Shown here piece by piece: positions 1 to 6,892 of a stretch of DNA of 9,437 bases; within the stretch, counting starts at the first letter, position 1, and the number at the start of each line of letters is the position of its first letter. The notes under the pieces were generated by a model. The model saw nothing but the letters and a program-made list of their open reading frames with translations, was not told the origin of the DNA and did not search any database. Origin of the DNA: JAWXCH01 sp034440595 (lineage in GTDB: Bacteria > Planctomycetota > Planctomycetia > Pirellulales > JALHPA01); the NCBI GenBank assembly GCA_034440595.1, contig JAWXCH010000230.1, positions 1 through 9,437 of the forward strand. The letters run 5' to 3'. The position numbers and the translations under genes were made by a program.

Positions 1-372
1 GGACCACAAAAATAGTGGCGGATAATAGCGAGAAGCCGTGGTTGCGGTCAATATAAGTCAGGGAAATGCAGAGCGTGGCGACTGCGCAAGTTCTAAAGTG
101 GTTGCATGGTGAGAGCTTTGATTGCCCCTACCGCGCCAACTTTGTGTGGACCCGCCTCTGAAACAGCGAAAAAATGTGGCTAAGTGGGCAATCTGTAAGT
201 AACTTGCGGGTAAAAATTCTCAGGGCAACCAGATTTCGCCCGAAATCCGCAAACCGCCTCGTTTCACTTTTGGGCAAGCGTTTGTATACTCGGGGGCTAC
301 AGAAGCGGACTCGGACGACTTCTGACCCACCTGTTCTCTCAAACGAAACGCCTGTAAGGGGAGTGAGACCTT
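1..372. other. Intergenic region upstream of the MFS gene
   Basis: No convincing gene is visible here. Forward frames are interrupted early by stops, and the short open frame starting near 174 runs through the promoter candidate and ribosome binding site of the next gene, with no recognisable domain. Visible elements are a small CCAC/GTGG dyad at 4-18, a promoter candidate at 263-290, and a CAGAAG/CTTCTG dyad (300-305 with 319-324) that would lie in the leader of the MFS transcript. The end of any upstream gene is outside the window. Confidence 0.6.
263..290 (+). promoter_or_regulatory. Candidate sigma70-type promoter for the MFS gene
   Basis: TTCACT (263-268, four of six matches to TTGACA) is followed after 16 bases by TATACT (285-290, five of six matches to TATAAT). 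Transcription would start near 297, giving a leader of about 75 bases before the ATG at 373. This is a match by eye to the housekeeping consensus. Planctomycete promoters are poorly characterised, so the call is tentative. Confidence 0.35.
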
Positions 373-2115
373 ATGAATGATTCGAACGACAAGCGCTTAT
401 TCTGGGCTTGTTTTACAACGCTAATTGCAACTTCGTTTGGGTTTGTCACGCGGTTCGCGATTTTGAATGAGTGGGGGCGCCAATTCAATCTGAATTCGGT
501 CCAGTTGGGTGAGATCGGCGGCGTTGGCGTTTGGCCATTTGCAATCAGCATCATTCTCTTCAGCTTGATCATTGACAAAATTGGTTACGGCAAGGCGATG
601 GTGTTCGCCTTCATTTGCCACATCACTTACGGAGTTGTCGTCATATGTGCACCGTTGATGCTAGCTCCTGATGGGGCATCGCCGGATGCGGTGCTAGCCG
701 GCCAGAAGTCAGCCTATTGGATGCTTTACGTTGGCAGCTTCATCTTTGCGATTGGGAACGGAACGGTTGAGGCAGTCGTCAACCCGGTGGTAGCCACAAT
801 GTTTTCTAAAGAGAAAACGAAATGGCTCAACATTCTACATGCGGGCTGGCCCGGCGGATTAGTACTCGCGGGAATGATGACCATCGCCCTTGGCACTGTC
901 GATTGGCGTTGGAAAATTGCGTTGATCTTCTTGCCCGTGCTCACATATGGCTTCTTGATGCTTGGTAGGACGTTTCCAGTCAACGAGCGAGTTGCCGCTG
1001 GCGGAACCTATAAGGGGATGCTTAAAGAATTTGGAGTTCTCGCTGCTCTAGTAGTGGTGGGCCTGATAGTGCGGCAGCTCGGGGACGTATTCAAAGACGT
1101 TCCGTCGTTGTCGCTGCTGGGCGATTGGAAAGTCCAGCTGGGTATCGCGGCAGTATTGGTGGGTGCGTTCGGTGCGTACACGCAGTCGCTCGGTCGTCCG
1201 ATGCTGTTCTTCCTGATGTTGATTATGATCCCATTGGCAACAACCGAACTAGGTACAGATGGCTGGATTACCAGTTTGATGGAGCCTTTCATGGAAATGA
1301 ACGGTTACAACGCTGCGTGGGTCTTGGTTTATACGTCGTTTATTATGATGGTCTTGCGATTCTTTGCAGGGCCAATTGTGCATCGCATTTCACCGTTGGG
1401 ATTACTCGCTGTTAGCTCCATCATTGCCGCAATTGGCTTGTATTCGCTATCTGCGGCAACAGGGATGCTCACACTCTTTCTGGCAGCGACGCTGTATGGA
1501 TTTGGCAAAACGTTTTTCTGGCCGACCATGCTTGGCGTAGTATCGGAACAATGCCCTCGCGGTGGCGCATTGACTCTCAATGCAGTTGGCGGGGTCGGGA
1601 TGTTGGCCGTCGGGGTGCTGGGATTTCCGTTTATCGGCCTGCTCCAGGTCAATGAAGTATCGCGAGAACTGAATTTGGTAAATCCTGAACTGCATGCAAA
1701 GATCGTTGAGGAAAAGCAGGGTATTTTTGGCCCTTACACCGCTGTCAGTAGCGAGAAAGTGGCCGCACTCACTCCCTTGGTTCAGCAGGCAAGGAAGATC
1801 GAAGCCGAAGTAAAGAAGGCGCATCAGCCAGAAGATACGGCGGCCATCGCGACCGCGCTTGCCAAAAATTCAGAGCTTCAGGGAATCATTAACACGCCTG
1901 AATACAAGCAGCAGTTGGCGATAGCGCAAACCGTCCAAGAGACAACGGATCGTGCAAGCAAAGGAGCGCTTGCATACATGGCAATATTCCCGTGCATCAT
2001 GTTGCTTTGCTACCTGGGATTGATCGCGTACTTCCGCAGTCGTGGTGGTTACGCACCAGTCCATCTGGATGGAGCCGACATGCTCGGCAAACCGGTCGCC
2101 ACGGTGGAGAGTTAG
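373..2115 (+). CDS. Major facilitator superfamily (MFS) transporter, 580 aa
   Basis: Integral inner-membrane permease, probably a proton- or ion-coupled transporter of a small solute; the substrate cannot be read from the sequence. Hydrophobic segments span the protein (roughly residues 8-30, 48-67, 74-96, 115-143, 152-175, 180-198, 218-235, 255-292, 312-335, 342-388, 402-424 and 531-555), in keeping with 12-14 helices. Degenerate MFS loop motifs appear after an early helix (IDKIGYGK, 67-74) and near the middle of the C-terminal half (AGPIVHRIS, 332-340). GNGTVEAVVNP (128-138) and LHAGWPGG (155-162) resemble motifs in FucP-like sugar permeases, but this is a weak hint. The ATG is preceded by a good ribosome binding site (AAGGGGAG about 8 bases upstream). 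A hydrophilic stretch of about 105 residues (426-530) sits before the last helix, making the protein longer than a typical 400-450 aa MFS carrier. The gene appears monocistronic, with its own promoter candidate and a strong terminator. Confidence 0.9.
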   Translation: MNDSNDKRLFWACFTTLIATSFGFVTRFAILNEWGRQFNLNSVQLGEIGGVGVWPFAISIILFSLIIDKIGYGKAMVFAFICHITYGVVVICAPLMLAPDGASPDAVLAGQKSAYWMLYVGSFIFAIGNGTVEAVVNPVVATMFSKEKTKWLNILHAGWPGGLVLAGMMTIALGTVDWRWKIALIFLPVLTYGFLMLGRTFPVNERVAAGGTYKGMLKEFGVLAALVVVGLIVRQLGDVFKDVPSLSLLGDWKVQLGIAAVLVGAFGAYTQSLGRPMLFFLMLIMIPLATTELGTDGWITSLMEPFMEMNGYNAAWVLVYTSFIMMVLRFFAGPIVHRISPLGLLAVSSIIAAIGLYSLSAATGMLTLFLAATLYGFGKTFFWPTMLGVVSEQCPRGGALTLNAVGGVGMLAVGVLGFPFIGLLQVNEVSRELNLVNPELHAKIVEEKQGIFGPYTAVSSEKVAALTPLVQQARKIEAEVKKAHQPEDTAAIATALAKNSELQGIINTPEYKQQLAIAQTVQETTDRASKGALAYMAIFPCIMLLCYLGLIAYFRSRGGYAPVHLDGADMLGKPVATVES

Positions 2116-2145
2116 CTCGGCCAAATTAGTTTGACTGTACCTATC

Positions 2146-2187
2146 CGCAGGCCGTTGGTATTCATACCAGCGGCCTGCGTTTTTATT
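2146..2187 (+). terminator. Strong intrinsic terminator after the MFS gene
   Basis: CGCAGGCCG (2146-2154) pairs perfectly with CGGCCTGCG (2171-2179). Inside it, TGGTA pairs with TACCA around a TTCA loop, linked by one T-G wobble. The result is a continuous stem of about 15 bp, followed directly by TTTTTATT. It lies 30 bases after the MFS stop codon. The T-tract is only on the plus-strand side, so it serves the MFS transcript; the stem might also slow convergent tilS transcription. Confidence 0.88.
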
Positions 2188-2213
2188 GCGTCTGTCTACA
2201 ACTCATAACGGAA

Positions 2214-3278
2214 TCACTTCCGTGACAGCACTAACCGCGTACCGCGGCGCTCGGCCAGAATCTTGCCCGGCAGCATGAAGCTTTCCTTGCTTTCTCCAGC
2301 TAGATGTGGCCAGTGAAGAGCGGCTTCTTCTTCCATCGCGGGTTCGCTGCCTGGCAAACTGGCTGCCAGATTGGCCAGTTTGTCCCACTCGCGCAGGCCC
2401 ATCCCTTGTTGTGGCCAGCCCGCTTGTCGCCAAACCTCGCGCAACAGTTCGCGAAGCAGGTGAAAGTTAATCTTCGCAAGCCGGGTCAGGTCGACGGTAA
2501 TCCGCTGCGCGCCTTCGGTAAACTCGAATGGCGTCACGGCCAGCAAACGCTGGACATTCTCGCGCACCAGCGATTGCACACCCGCCGACAGGTCGCGCAA
2601 TCGCAGCAGCGACTCCACCACACTCTGATTGTAGTTTTGCTCCAGCAGCGGCAGCAGTTCATTACGGATCCGGTTTCTTGCATAATGCATTTCCGCATTG
2701 CTGCTATCTTCGCGGAAGGTTTGCCCTAGTTCGGCGAGATACTCTCGCAATGTGCTGCGCCGAATCGATAACAGCGGGCGTACGAGTTCCACACCTGCAG
2801 TTAAGGGGCGAGATTCTGGCATCCCTTGCAGCCCTTCAATTCCTGTCCCTCGAATGATCCGGTGCAGGACCGTTTCGGCCTGATCGTCGGCAGTGTGAGC
2901 GGTCAGCACCTGCGACGCCCCGACCTTGCCAGCCACTGACTCAAAAAACGCATACCGCGCCGTCCGGGCAGCCGCTTCGATTCCGTCCCCGGCCGCGTCG
3001 GCCATGCCGCGAATATCGGCAGTTTGGCAGAAACATGGCAGCGCCAGCTCGCTGGCCAGGTCGATGACGAACTGCTGATCCGCAGCCGCTTCTGGTCGCA
3101 ACTGGTGATTCAAATGGGCCACAACCAGCTTGGGCCGGATGGAATCTGGCAATTCGGCCATGCCCCGTAGCAATGCCACGCTATCGGCCCCTCCGGAAAC
3201 CGCCAGCAGGACCGACTGGGGCCAGTTTCGGGTGGCCAGAACAGCCCGGACATGCTCGGCGGCAGGTTGATCGGCCAT
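2214..3278 (-). CDS. tilS: tRNA(Ile)-lysidine synthetase TilS, 354 aa
   Basis: Cytoplasmic enzyme that ATP-dependently joins lysine to C34 of the CAU-anticodon tRNA-Ile, converting it to lysidine so that it reads AUA and is charged with isoleucine. Residues are numbered from the ATG at 3278. The PP-loop ATP-binding motif SGGADS is at 28-33, AHLNHQLR at 54-61, EAAARTARYAFF at 101-112, the family signature TAHTADDQAETVLHR at 126-140 with RGTGIEGL at 143-150, and EDSSNA followed by YARNRIRNELLP at 190-210. The C-terminal third (about 270-354) is the usual poorly conserved substrate-binding part. The frame is open upstream to a TTG at 3509 (77 more codons). I chose 3278 because it places the PP-loop about 28 residues from the start, as in known TilS proteins, and because the extension looks unlike TilS. 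There is no clear Shine-Dalgarno sequence before 3278 (upstream reads TTTCCCTCT), so the start is the least certain point. The gene is convergent with the MFS gene and divergent from rny. Confidence 0.94.
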   Translation of the reverse strand: MADQPAAEHVRAVLATRNWPQSVLLAVSGGADSVALLRGMAELPDSIRPKLVVAHLNHQLRPEAAADQQFVIDLASELALPCFCQTADIRGMADAAGDGIEAAARTARYAFFESVAGKVGASQVLTAHTADDQAETVLHRIIRGTGIEGLQGMPESRPLTAGVELVRPLLSIRRSTLREYLAELGQTFREDSSNAEMHYARNRIRNELLPLLEQNYNQSVVESLLRLRDLSAGVQSLVRENVQRLLAVTPFEFTEGAQRITVDLTRLAKINFHLLRELLREVWRQAGWPQQGMGLREWDKLANLAASLPGSEPAMEEEAALHWPHLAGESKESFMLPGKILAERRGTRLVLSRK

Positions 3279-3497
3279 AGAGGGAAACTGGTTTTTTGGT
3301 CGAGGTGGAAGAGGTGGCGTCTTAGTACGTTTGTGTAGATAGCGACCGCCGACACTGCGGGTAATGGCGTAAATGCCGACGCCACCTTTACTTGCCAGCA
3401 GCACGCGGCCTACAACTTGGATTGCAGTTTTAGCGTAGTCTGATAAACTTCTATTAGTTTGACGTTCAATTGTGGTAAATCCATCTGGAGCCACCGT

Positions 3498-3509
3498 TTG
3501 ACGCGTCAA
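3498..3509. repeat. 12-bp perfect palindrome TTGACGCGTCAA
   Basis: A perfect dyad 220 bases upstream of the chosen tilS start. A related sequence, TTGACGTTCAA, lies nearby at 3459-3469. Each half also resembles a -35 box. Two similar dyads in the tilS/rny control region could be operator sites, but no regulator is identifiable. Confidence 0.35.
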
Positions 3510-3954
3510 GCTAGCGTAAATAGTTTACTTCGAGTGTCTTCGGAATGAAATGAAGCATTACATCCGAGGGCAAGTTCGCTATGGTTTGTACGATTTGCTT
3601 GTATTTGGAAGTAGCAAACCAACCTGATTTTGATCGAGATACGCACGATGCATTGGCTTTTGGCATTTCTGACCTGTCTGACACGCAGCCTCAACTGGCT
3701 GCTGTGCGCGGATTTGTCCGAAACAACCGCTGAAATGGCGACTCTTACGGTCGGACAGCAGCGCCCTGCGCTGCACCGGACGGCGGGGGGGCCAGCCAGG
3801 GTCCGTTTCTCGATCTGCGATGGTTGGATGACACTGGTCCGTGTGATGCGCGAGTGTACCTGTCCGGCCGCAAACAAGGCTCAACCTCCGTCTCAATTGA
3901 TCGAGCGAGGGAGGCCCTGTTTGCGCATTGCATTCGATTATCCACGGGGCTGAT

Positions 3955-3974
3955 CCCTGGATTCATTTCCAGGG
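3955..3974 (+). repeat. Hairpin with 7-bp stem in the region before rny
   Basis: CCCTGGA (3955-3961) pairs perfectly with TCCAGGG (3968-3974) around TTCATT. It is not followed by a T-tract, so it does not look like a terminator. If rny is transcribed from further upstream, this would be a leader stem-loop about 220 bases before the start codon. Confidence 0.45.
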
Positions 3975-4046
3975 CTGCTATTTCTATCTGCATTCGACAA
4001 GCCGATTGGCGTCTTGTTCTGGCGATGCGCGGTTCGTTGTCCGGCT

Positions 4047-4065
4047 AATCGTTAACTCAACGATT
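4047..4065 (+). repeat. Hairpin with 7-bp stem about 130 bases before rny
   Basis: AATCGTT (4047-4053) pairs perfectly with AACGATT (4059-4065) around AACTC. The stem is A+T-rich and no T-run follows. It could be a regulator binding site or a structured leader element of rny; the sequence does not decide between them. Confidence 0.4.
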
Positions 4066-4193
4066 TCGGTAGCGGGCTGTTTCTTTTCGATGACCCATGA
4101 TGACCTGACAGCTTTTGGCGTTACGTCATCTGAGCGCTGGACATTACCAAGGCACTCGACCGGTTCATACAGATTCAGCAAGGGGATTGTTCC

Positions 4194-5747
4194 ATGGCAA
4201 CAGAATTTATTGTAATCCTGACCGCGTTAGTAGCGGCGATATTGACCATTGTCGCATATAAGCTTTTGGAAAAATTGCGTCGGCGCGATGCCGAGACGGA
4301 AGCGCGCTCGATTATCGAAGAGGCGGATCGCGAATCGGCCAACCGTCGCAAGGAAGCAGAGCTGGCGGCCAAAGAAATGGCAATCGTACAGCGATCAGAA
4401 GGAGAAAAGGAGCTTAGCAAGATTCGCCAGGAACTGCACGAACGAGAGCGTTTGCTAGACAAGCGCCAAGACGCCGTGGAGCAACAGGCCGAGCAGGTTC
4501 GCAAACAAGAACGGATGGTCGAAGGTAACCAACGCAAGCTGGTTGAGAAAACCGAAGAAACCACCCGTCGGAACGAAGAGCTGTCTAAGCTGCTGGAATC
4601 GCAGAAACAGACGTTGCACAAAGTCAGTGGCATGAGCCGCGAAGAGGCCACGCAAAAATTGCTGGATATGCTCGACGTTGAACTGCAAGACGAGCAAGGC
4701 AAGATCATCCAGCGGTTTGAAAAACGAACCGCCGAAACCTGCGATGCCAAAGCCAAGGAAATACTGTTGACCTGCATTCAGCGGTACGGAGCGGCTCACA
4801 CTGCCGAAACGACCACCAGCACCGTCGATATTCCCAACGACGAAATGAAGGGACGCATCATCGGCCGTGAGGGGCGCAATATCCGCGCGTTTGAGAAAGC
4901 GACCGGTGTCGACGTAATCATCGATGACACGCCGGGCGTGGTCATCGTCAGCGGCTTCGACCCGGTCCGCCGCGAAGTGGCCCGGATGTCGCTCAACAAG
5001 TTGATCGCCGATGGGCGCATTCACCCGACGCGAATCGAGGAACTTGTCGCCGAGACCATGCTGGAGATGGAGCAGCATATCCAGAAATACGGCGAAGAAG
5101 CCGCGCAAGAGGCAGAGGTCATGCGGCTCAATCCAAAGGTCATTCACCTGCTAGGCCGGCTCCGCTTCCGCACCAGCTACAGTCAGAACGTGCTGCGGCA
5201 TTCGATCGAAGTCGCCTTCCTCTCCGGCATGATCGCCGAAGAGATCGGTATGGATGGAACCCTCGCTCGCCGTTGCGGGCTGCTGCACGACATTGGCAAG
5301 GCGGCCGATCACGACGCCGAGGGTGGACATCCAAAGATCGGCGCGGAGTTGCTCAAACGCTATGGCGAGGGGCCAGAAGTGGTCCATGCGGCGCTGGGTC
5401 ATCACGACGATATTCGCGTCGATCACCCGTACACGGTGATTGTTGCCGCAGCCGATGCATGCAGCGCTTCGCGACCTGGCGCACGGCGCGAGACACTGGA
5501 GCGATACATCAAGCGAATGGAGGAGCTAGAGACCATCGCACGCAAGTTCCCAGGCGTAGACCAGGCTTTTGCAATTCAGGCCGGACGAGAAGTCCGCGTG
5601 ATTGCCAACGCCAAGGACACCACTGACGGTACGGCGGCCAAAATCTGCCGCGACATTGCCGCGGCATTTGAAGAGCAGTTGACCTATCCTGGAGAAATCA
5701 AAGTCACCGTACTGCGTGAGACGCGCATCACCGAGATGGCGCGGTAA
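4194..5747 (+). CDS. rny: Ribonuclease Y, 517 aa
   Basis: Membrane-anchored endoribonuclease that starts mRNA decay and processing, cutting single-stranded RNA and preferring 5'-monophosphorylated substrates in studied bacteria. Architecture is complete: an N-terminal membrane helix (about 4-24); a long charged coiled coil (about 25-205, rich in Glu, Lys, Arg and Gln) that usually mediates oligomerisation; a KH RNA-binding domain (about 211-275) with the GxxG loop in KGRIIGREGRNIR (219-231); and an HD hydrolase domain with RHSIEV (335-340), the diagnostic metal-binding HD pair in LLHDIGKA (363-370), GHP (378-380) and LGHHDD (401-406). Length matches the usual 510-520 residues. The ATG at 4194 has a good ribosome binding site (AAGGGG, 8-base spacer) and puts the membrane helix right at the N terminus. 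It is divergent from tilS, and the ymdB-type gene follows after 69 bases in the same direction. Confidence 0.97.
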   Translation: MATEFIVILTALVAAILTIVAYKLLEKLRRRDAETEARSIIEEADRESANRRKEAELAAKEMAIVQRSEGEKELSKIRQELHERERLLDKRQDAVEQQAEQVRKQERMVEGNQRKLVEKTEETTRRNEELSKLLESQKQTLHKVSGMSREEATQKLLDMLDVELQDEQGKIIQRFEKRTAETCDAKAKEILLTCIQRYGAAHTAETTTSTVDIPNDEMKGRIIGREGRNIRAFEKATGVDVIIDDTPGVVIVSGFDPVRREVARMSLNKLIADGRIHPTRIEELVAETMLEMEQHIQKYGEEAAQEAEVMRLNPKVIHLLGRLRFRTSYSQNVLRHSIEVAFLSGMIAEEIGMDGTLARRCGLLHDIGKAADHDAEGGHPKIGAELLKRYGEGPEVVHAALGHHDDIRVDHPYTVIVAAADACSASRPGARRETLERYIKRMEELETIARKFPGVDQAFAIQAGREVRVIANAKDTTDGTAAKICRDIAAAFEEQLTYPGEIKVTVLRETRITEMAR

Positions 5748-5816
5748 TCTCACAACACAAACGGTAGTTGAAGTCTAACAAAAGATTGCAGCTTTAGAGA
5801 TCCAGGAACGACACCG

Positions 5817-6650
5817 GTGAGAATCCTGCAAATTGGCGATATCGTGGGCAAGCCCGGCAGGCAGATTATTGTTCGCGGCCTGCGCTCGATGATCGCGCGA
5901 GAGCAGATAGACTTGGTTGTGGCCAATGCCGAAAACGCAGCCGGGGGTTCTGGATTGACTCCACCGATCTATCGCGAGCTGATTGCCGCAGGGGTCGACT
6001 GCATCACGCTTGGCGATCACATCTATCGCCGTAGCGAAATCAACGGCATTCTGGAGTCCGAGTCAAACATAGTCAAACCGGCGAACTTCCCCGCCAGCGC
6101 TCCGGGACATGATGTTTCCATTGTCACAGCACGCGATGGGACTCGCGTCGCCGTGATTAGTCTATTGGGTCGAGTCTTTATGCGGCCGGTCGATTGCCCC
6201 TGGCAGGCAGCCGATCGCATTTTGGAATCTCTGCCCGCGGATATCAAAGTCATCACCGTCGATTTTCATGCCGAAGCCACCAGCGACAAGCAACTGATGG
6301 CAAGGTATCTCGACGGTCGCGTTTCGGCGGTCCTGGGCACACATACGCATGTACCTACAGCGGATGCCGAAATTCTGCCAAATGGGACAGCTCTACAATG
6401 CGACCTGGGCATGACCGGCCCGCACGATAGCATCCTTGGCCGGCGTGTCGACCGCGTTATGGAGACGACGCTGTCGTTCAATCCGACGCATTTTGAAGTC
6501 GCGTCTGGGGATGTCCGGTTGAACGGGGCGATTGTCGATGTCGATCCTGCTACCGGGCGTGCTACCGCGATTCGCCGCTACTGCGTCCGGCAGGATCAAT
6601 TGGACCCAAACGGTGCGTTGAAGCCGGCTGGCAATGACGCAATGACCTGA
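5817..6650 (+). CDS. ymdB: YmdB-type metallophosphodiesterase (TIGR00282 family), 277 aa
   Basis: Cytoplasmic binuclear-metal phosphoesterase of the YmdB family; the Bacillus subtilis member hydrolyses 2',3'-cyclic nucleotides and affects biofilm and motility decisions. Metal-site motifs are in the expected order: GDIVGKPG (7-14, Asp8), NAENAAGG (37-44, Glu39 and Asn40), LGDH (65-68, His68), DFHAEATSDK (149-158, His151) and GTHTHVPTAD (174-183, His176 and His178). The residue before His68 is Asp67, whereas the usual motif is GNH. The GTG start at 5817 is supported by AGGA (5804-5807) nine bases upstream and by the family N terminus MRILxIGDIVG beginning exactly there. The ending QCDLGMTGPHDSILG (194-208) is also typical. 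It lies 69 bases after rny with no terminator between, so co-transcription is likely; rny and ymdB are also neighbours in Firmicutes. Confidence 0.93.
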   Translation: MRILQIGDIVGKPGRQIIVRGLRSMIAREQIDLVVANAENAAGGSGLTPPIYRELIAAGVDCITLGDHIYRRSEINGILESESNIVKPANFPASAPGHDVSIVTARDGTRVAVISLLGRVFMRPVDCPWQAADRILESLPADIKVITVDFHAEATSDKQLMARYLDGRVSAVLGTHTHVPTADAEILPNGTALQCDLGMTGPHDSILGRRVDRVMETTLSFNPTHFEVASGDVRLNGAIVDVDPATGRATAIRRYCVRQDQLDPNGALKPAGNDAMT

Positions 6651-6727
6651 GGTAGCAAACCGGTATTGTCACGGTTCAAGCAAGCCGGTATGGTTCCGGT
6701 CCTTTCAGGCAGTTCGGCTGTTCCACG

Positions 6728-6744
6728 CGCTCGTTCGGGCGTTT
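6728..6744 (+). terminator. Weak possible terminator after ymdB
   Basis: CGCTC (6728-6732) and GGGCG (6737-6741) form a 5-bp stem (one T-G wobble) around GTTC, followed by TTT. An overlapping alternative hairpin TTTAGC/GCTAAA (6742-6747 with 6755-6760) would compete with the short T-run. The hairpin is small and the T-run short, so this is only a candidate for ending the rny-ymdB transcript. Confidence 0.22.
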
Positions 6745-6767
6745 AGCATTGCTAGCTAAAATTTGAT

Positions 6768-6787
6768 TGCCAGCGTAGTCGCTGGCA
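6768..6787. repeat. 8-bp perfect hairpin between ymdB and the lipoprotein gene
   Basis: TGCCAGCG (6768-6775) pairs perfectly with CGCTGGCA (6780-6787) around TAGT. No T-tract follows on the plus strand; on the minus strand the sequence that follows is ATCAAATTTTAG, which is A+T-rich but not a T-run. It is stable enough to form in RNA and may help block or process transcripts in this 242-base gap. Confidence 0.5.
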
Positions 6788-6892
6788 CTATACGGACCAG
6801 TGGCTCTACTGATTGGTAGTTGGATTGAATAGATTCGACCAACTTTCCGCCAGTGTTGACTCGGCATTTTTCGTCAAATAAAGGATATCACG

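Larger units (their letters stand above)
3279..4193. other. Long intergenic region between divergent tilS and rny
   Basis: About 915 bases with no gene I can support. Open frames exist on both strands, but three plus-strand frames overlap between 3734 and 4215 and none shows a domain, biased codon use or a good ribosome binding site. One of them (ATG 3648 to TGA 3953, 101 codons) begins with a hydrophobic stretch and contains a G7 tract (3785-3791). Visible structure consists of a palindrome TTGACGCGTCAA (3498-3509), an inverted pair AGGTGGCGTC/GACGCCACCT (3312-3321 with 3378-3387), hairpins at 3955-3974 and 4047-4065, and a direct repeat GATGACC (4089-4095, 4099-4105). It must contain the promoters of tilS and rny, but no single strong consensus promoter stands out. 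Confidence 0.55.

Noticed and set aside
174..380. 68-residue open frame upstream of the MFS gene.
   Set aside because: It lacks a ribosome binding site, overlaps the MFS start region and covers the promoter candidate.
3440..3469. TTGAAC, 18 bases, TATCAG on the minus strand as a tilS promoter.
   Set aside because: Only four of six matches in each box with a long spacer; too weak to list as a feature.
3506..3877. 123-residue open frame on the minus strand between tilS and rny.
   Set aside because: It has no domain, no ribosome binding site and unconvincing composition, and it overlaps other equally open frames on both strands.
3946..3974. GGGGCTGATCCCTGGATTC resembles the conserved 5' end of tmRNA.
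   Set aside because: The match needs a one-base insertion and fails after GGATTC. No CCA-ending acceptor arm, T-loop or tag-peptide frame is found in the 250 bases downstream before rny, so it is taken as chance similarity.
4455..5147. 230-residue minus-strand open frame inside rny.
   Set aside because: It lies wholly antisense to the conserved coiled-coil and KH regions of RNase Y; a shadow of G+C-rich codon use.
6856..6884. TTGACT, 17 bases, TAAAGG as a promoter for the lipoprotein gene.
   Set aside because: The -10 is a poor match (three of six) and overlaps the ribosome binding site AAGGA, leaving no room for a leader.
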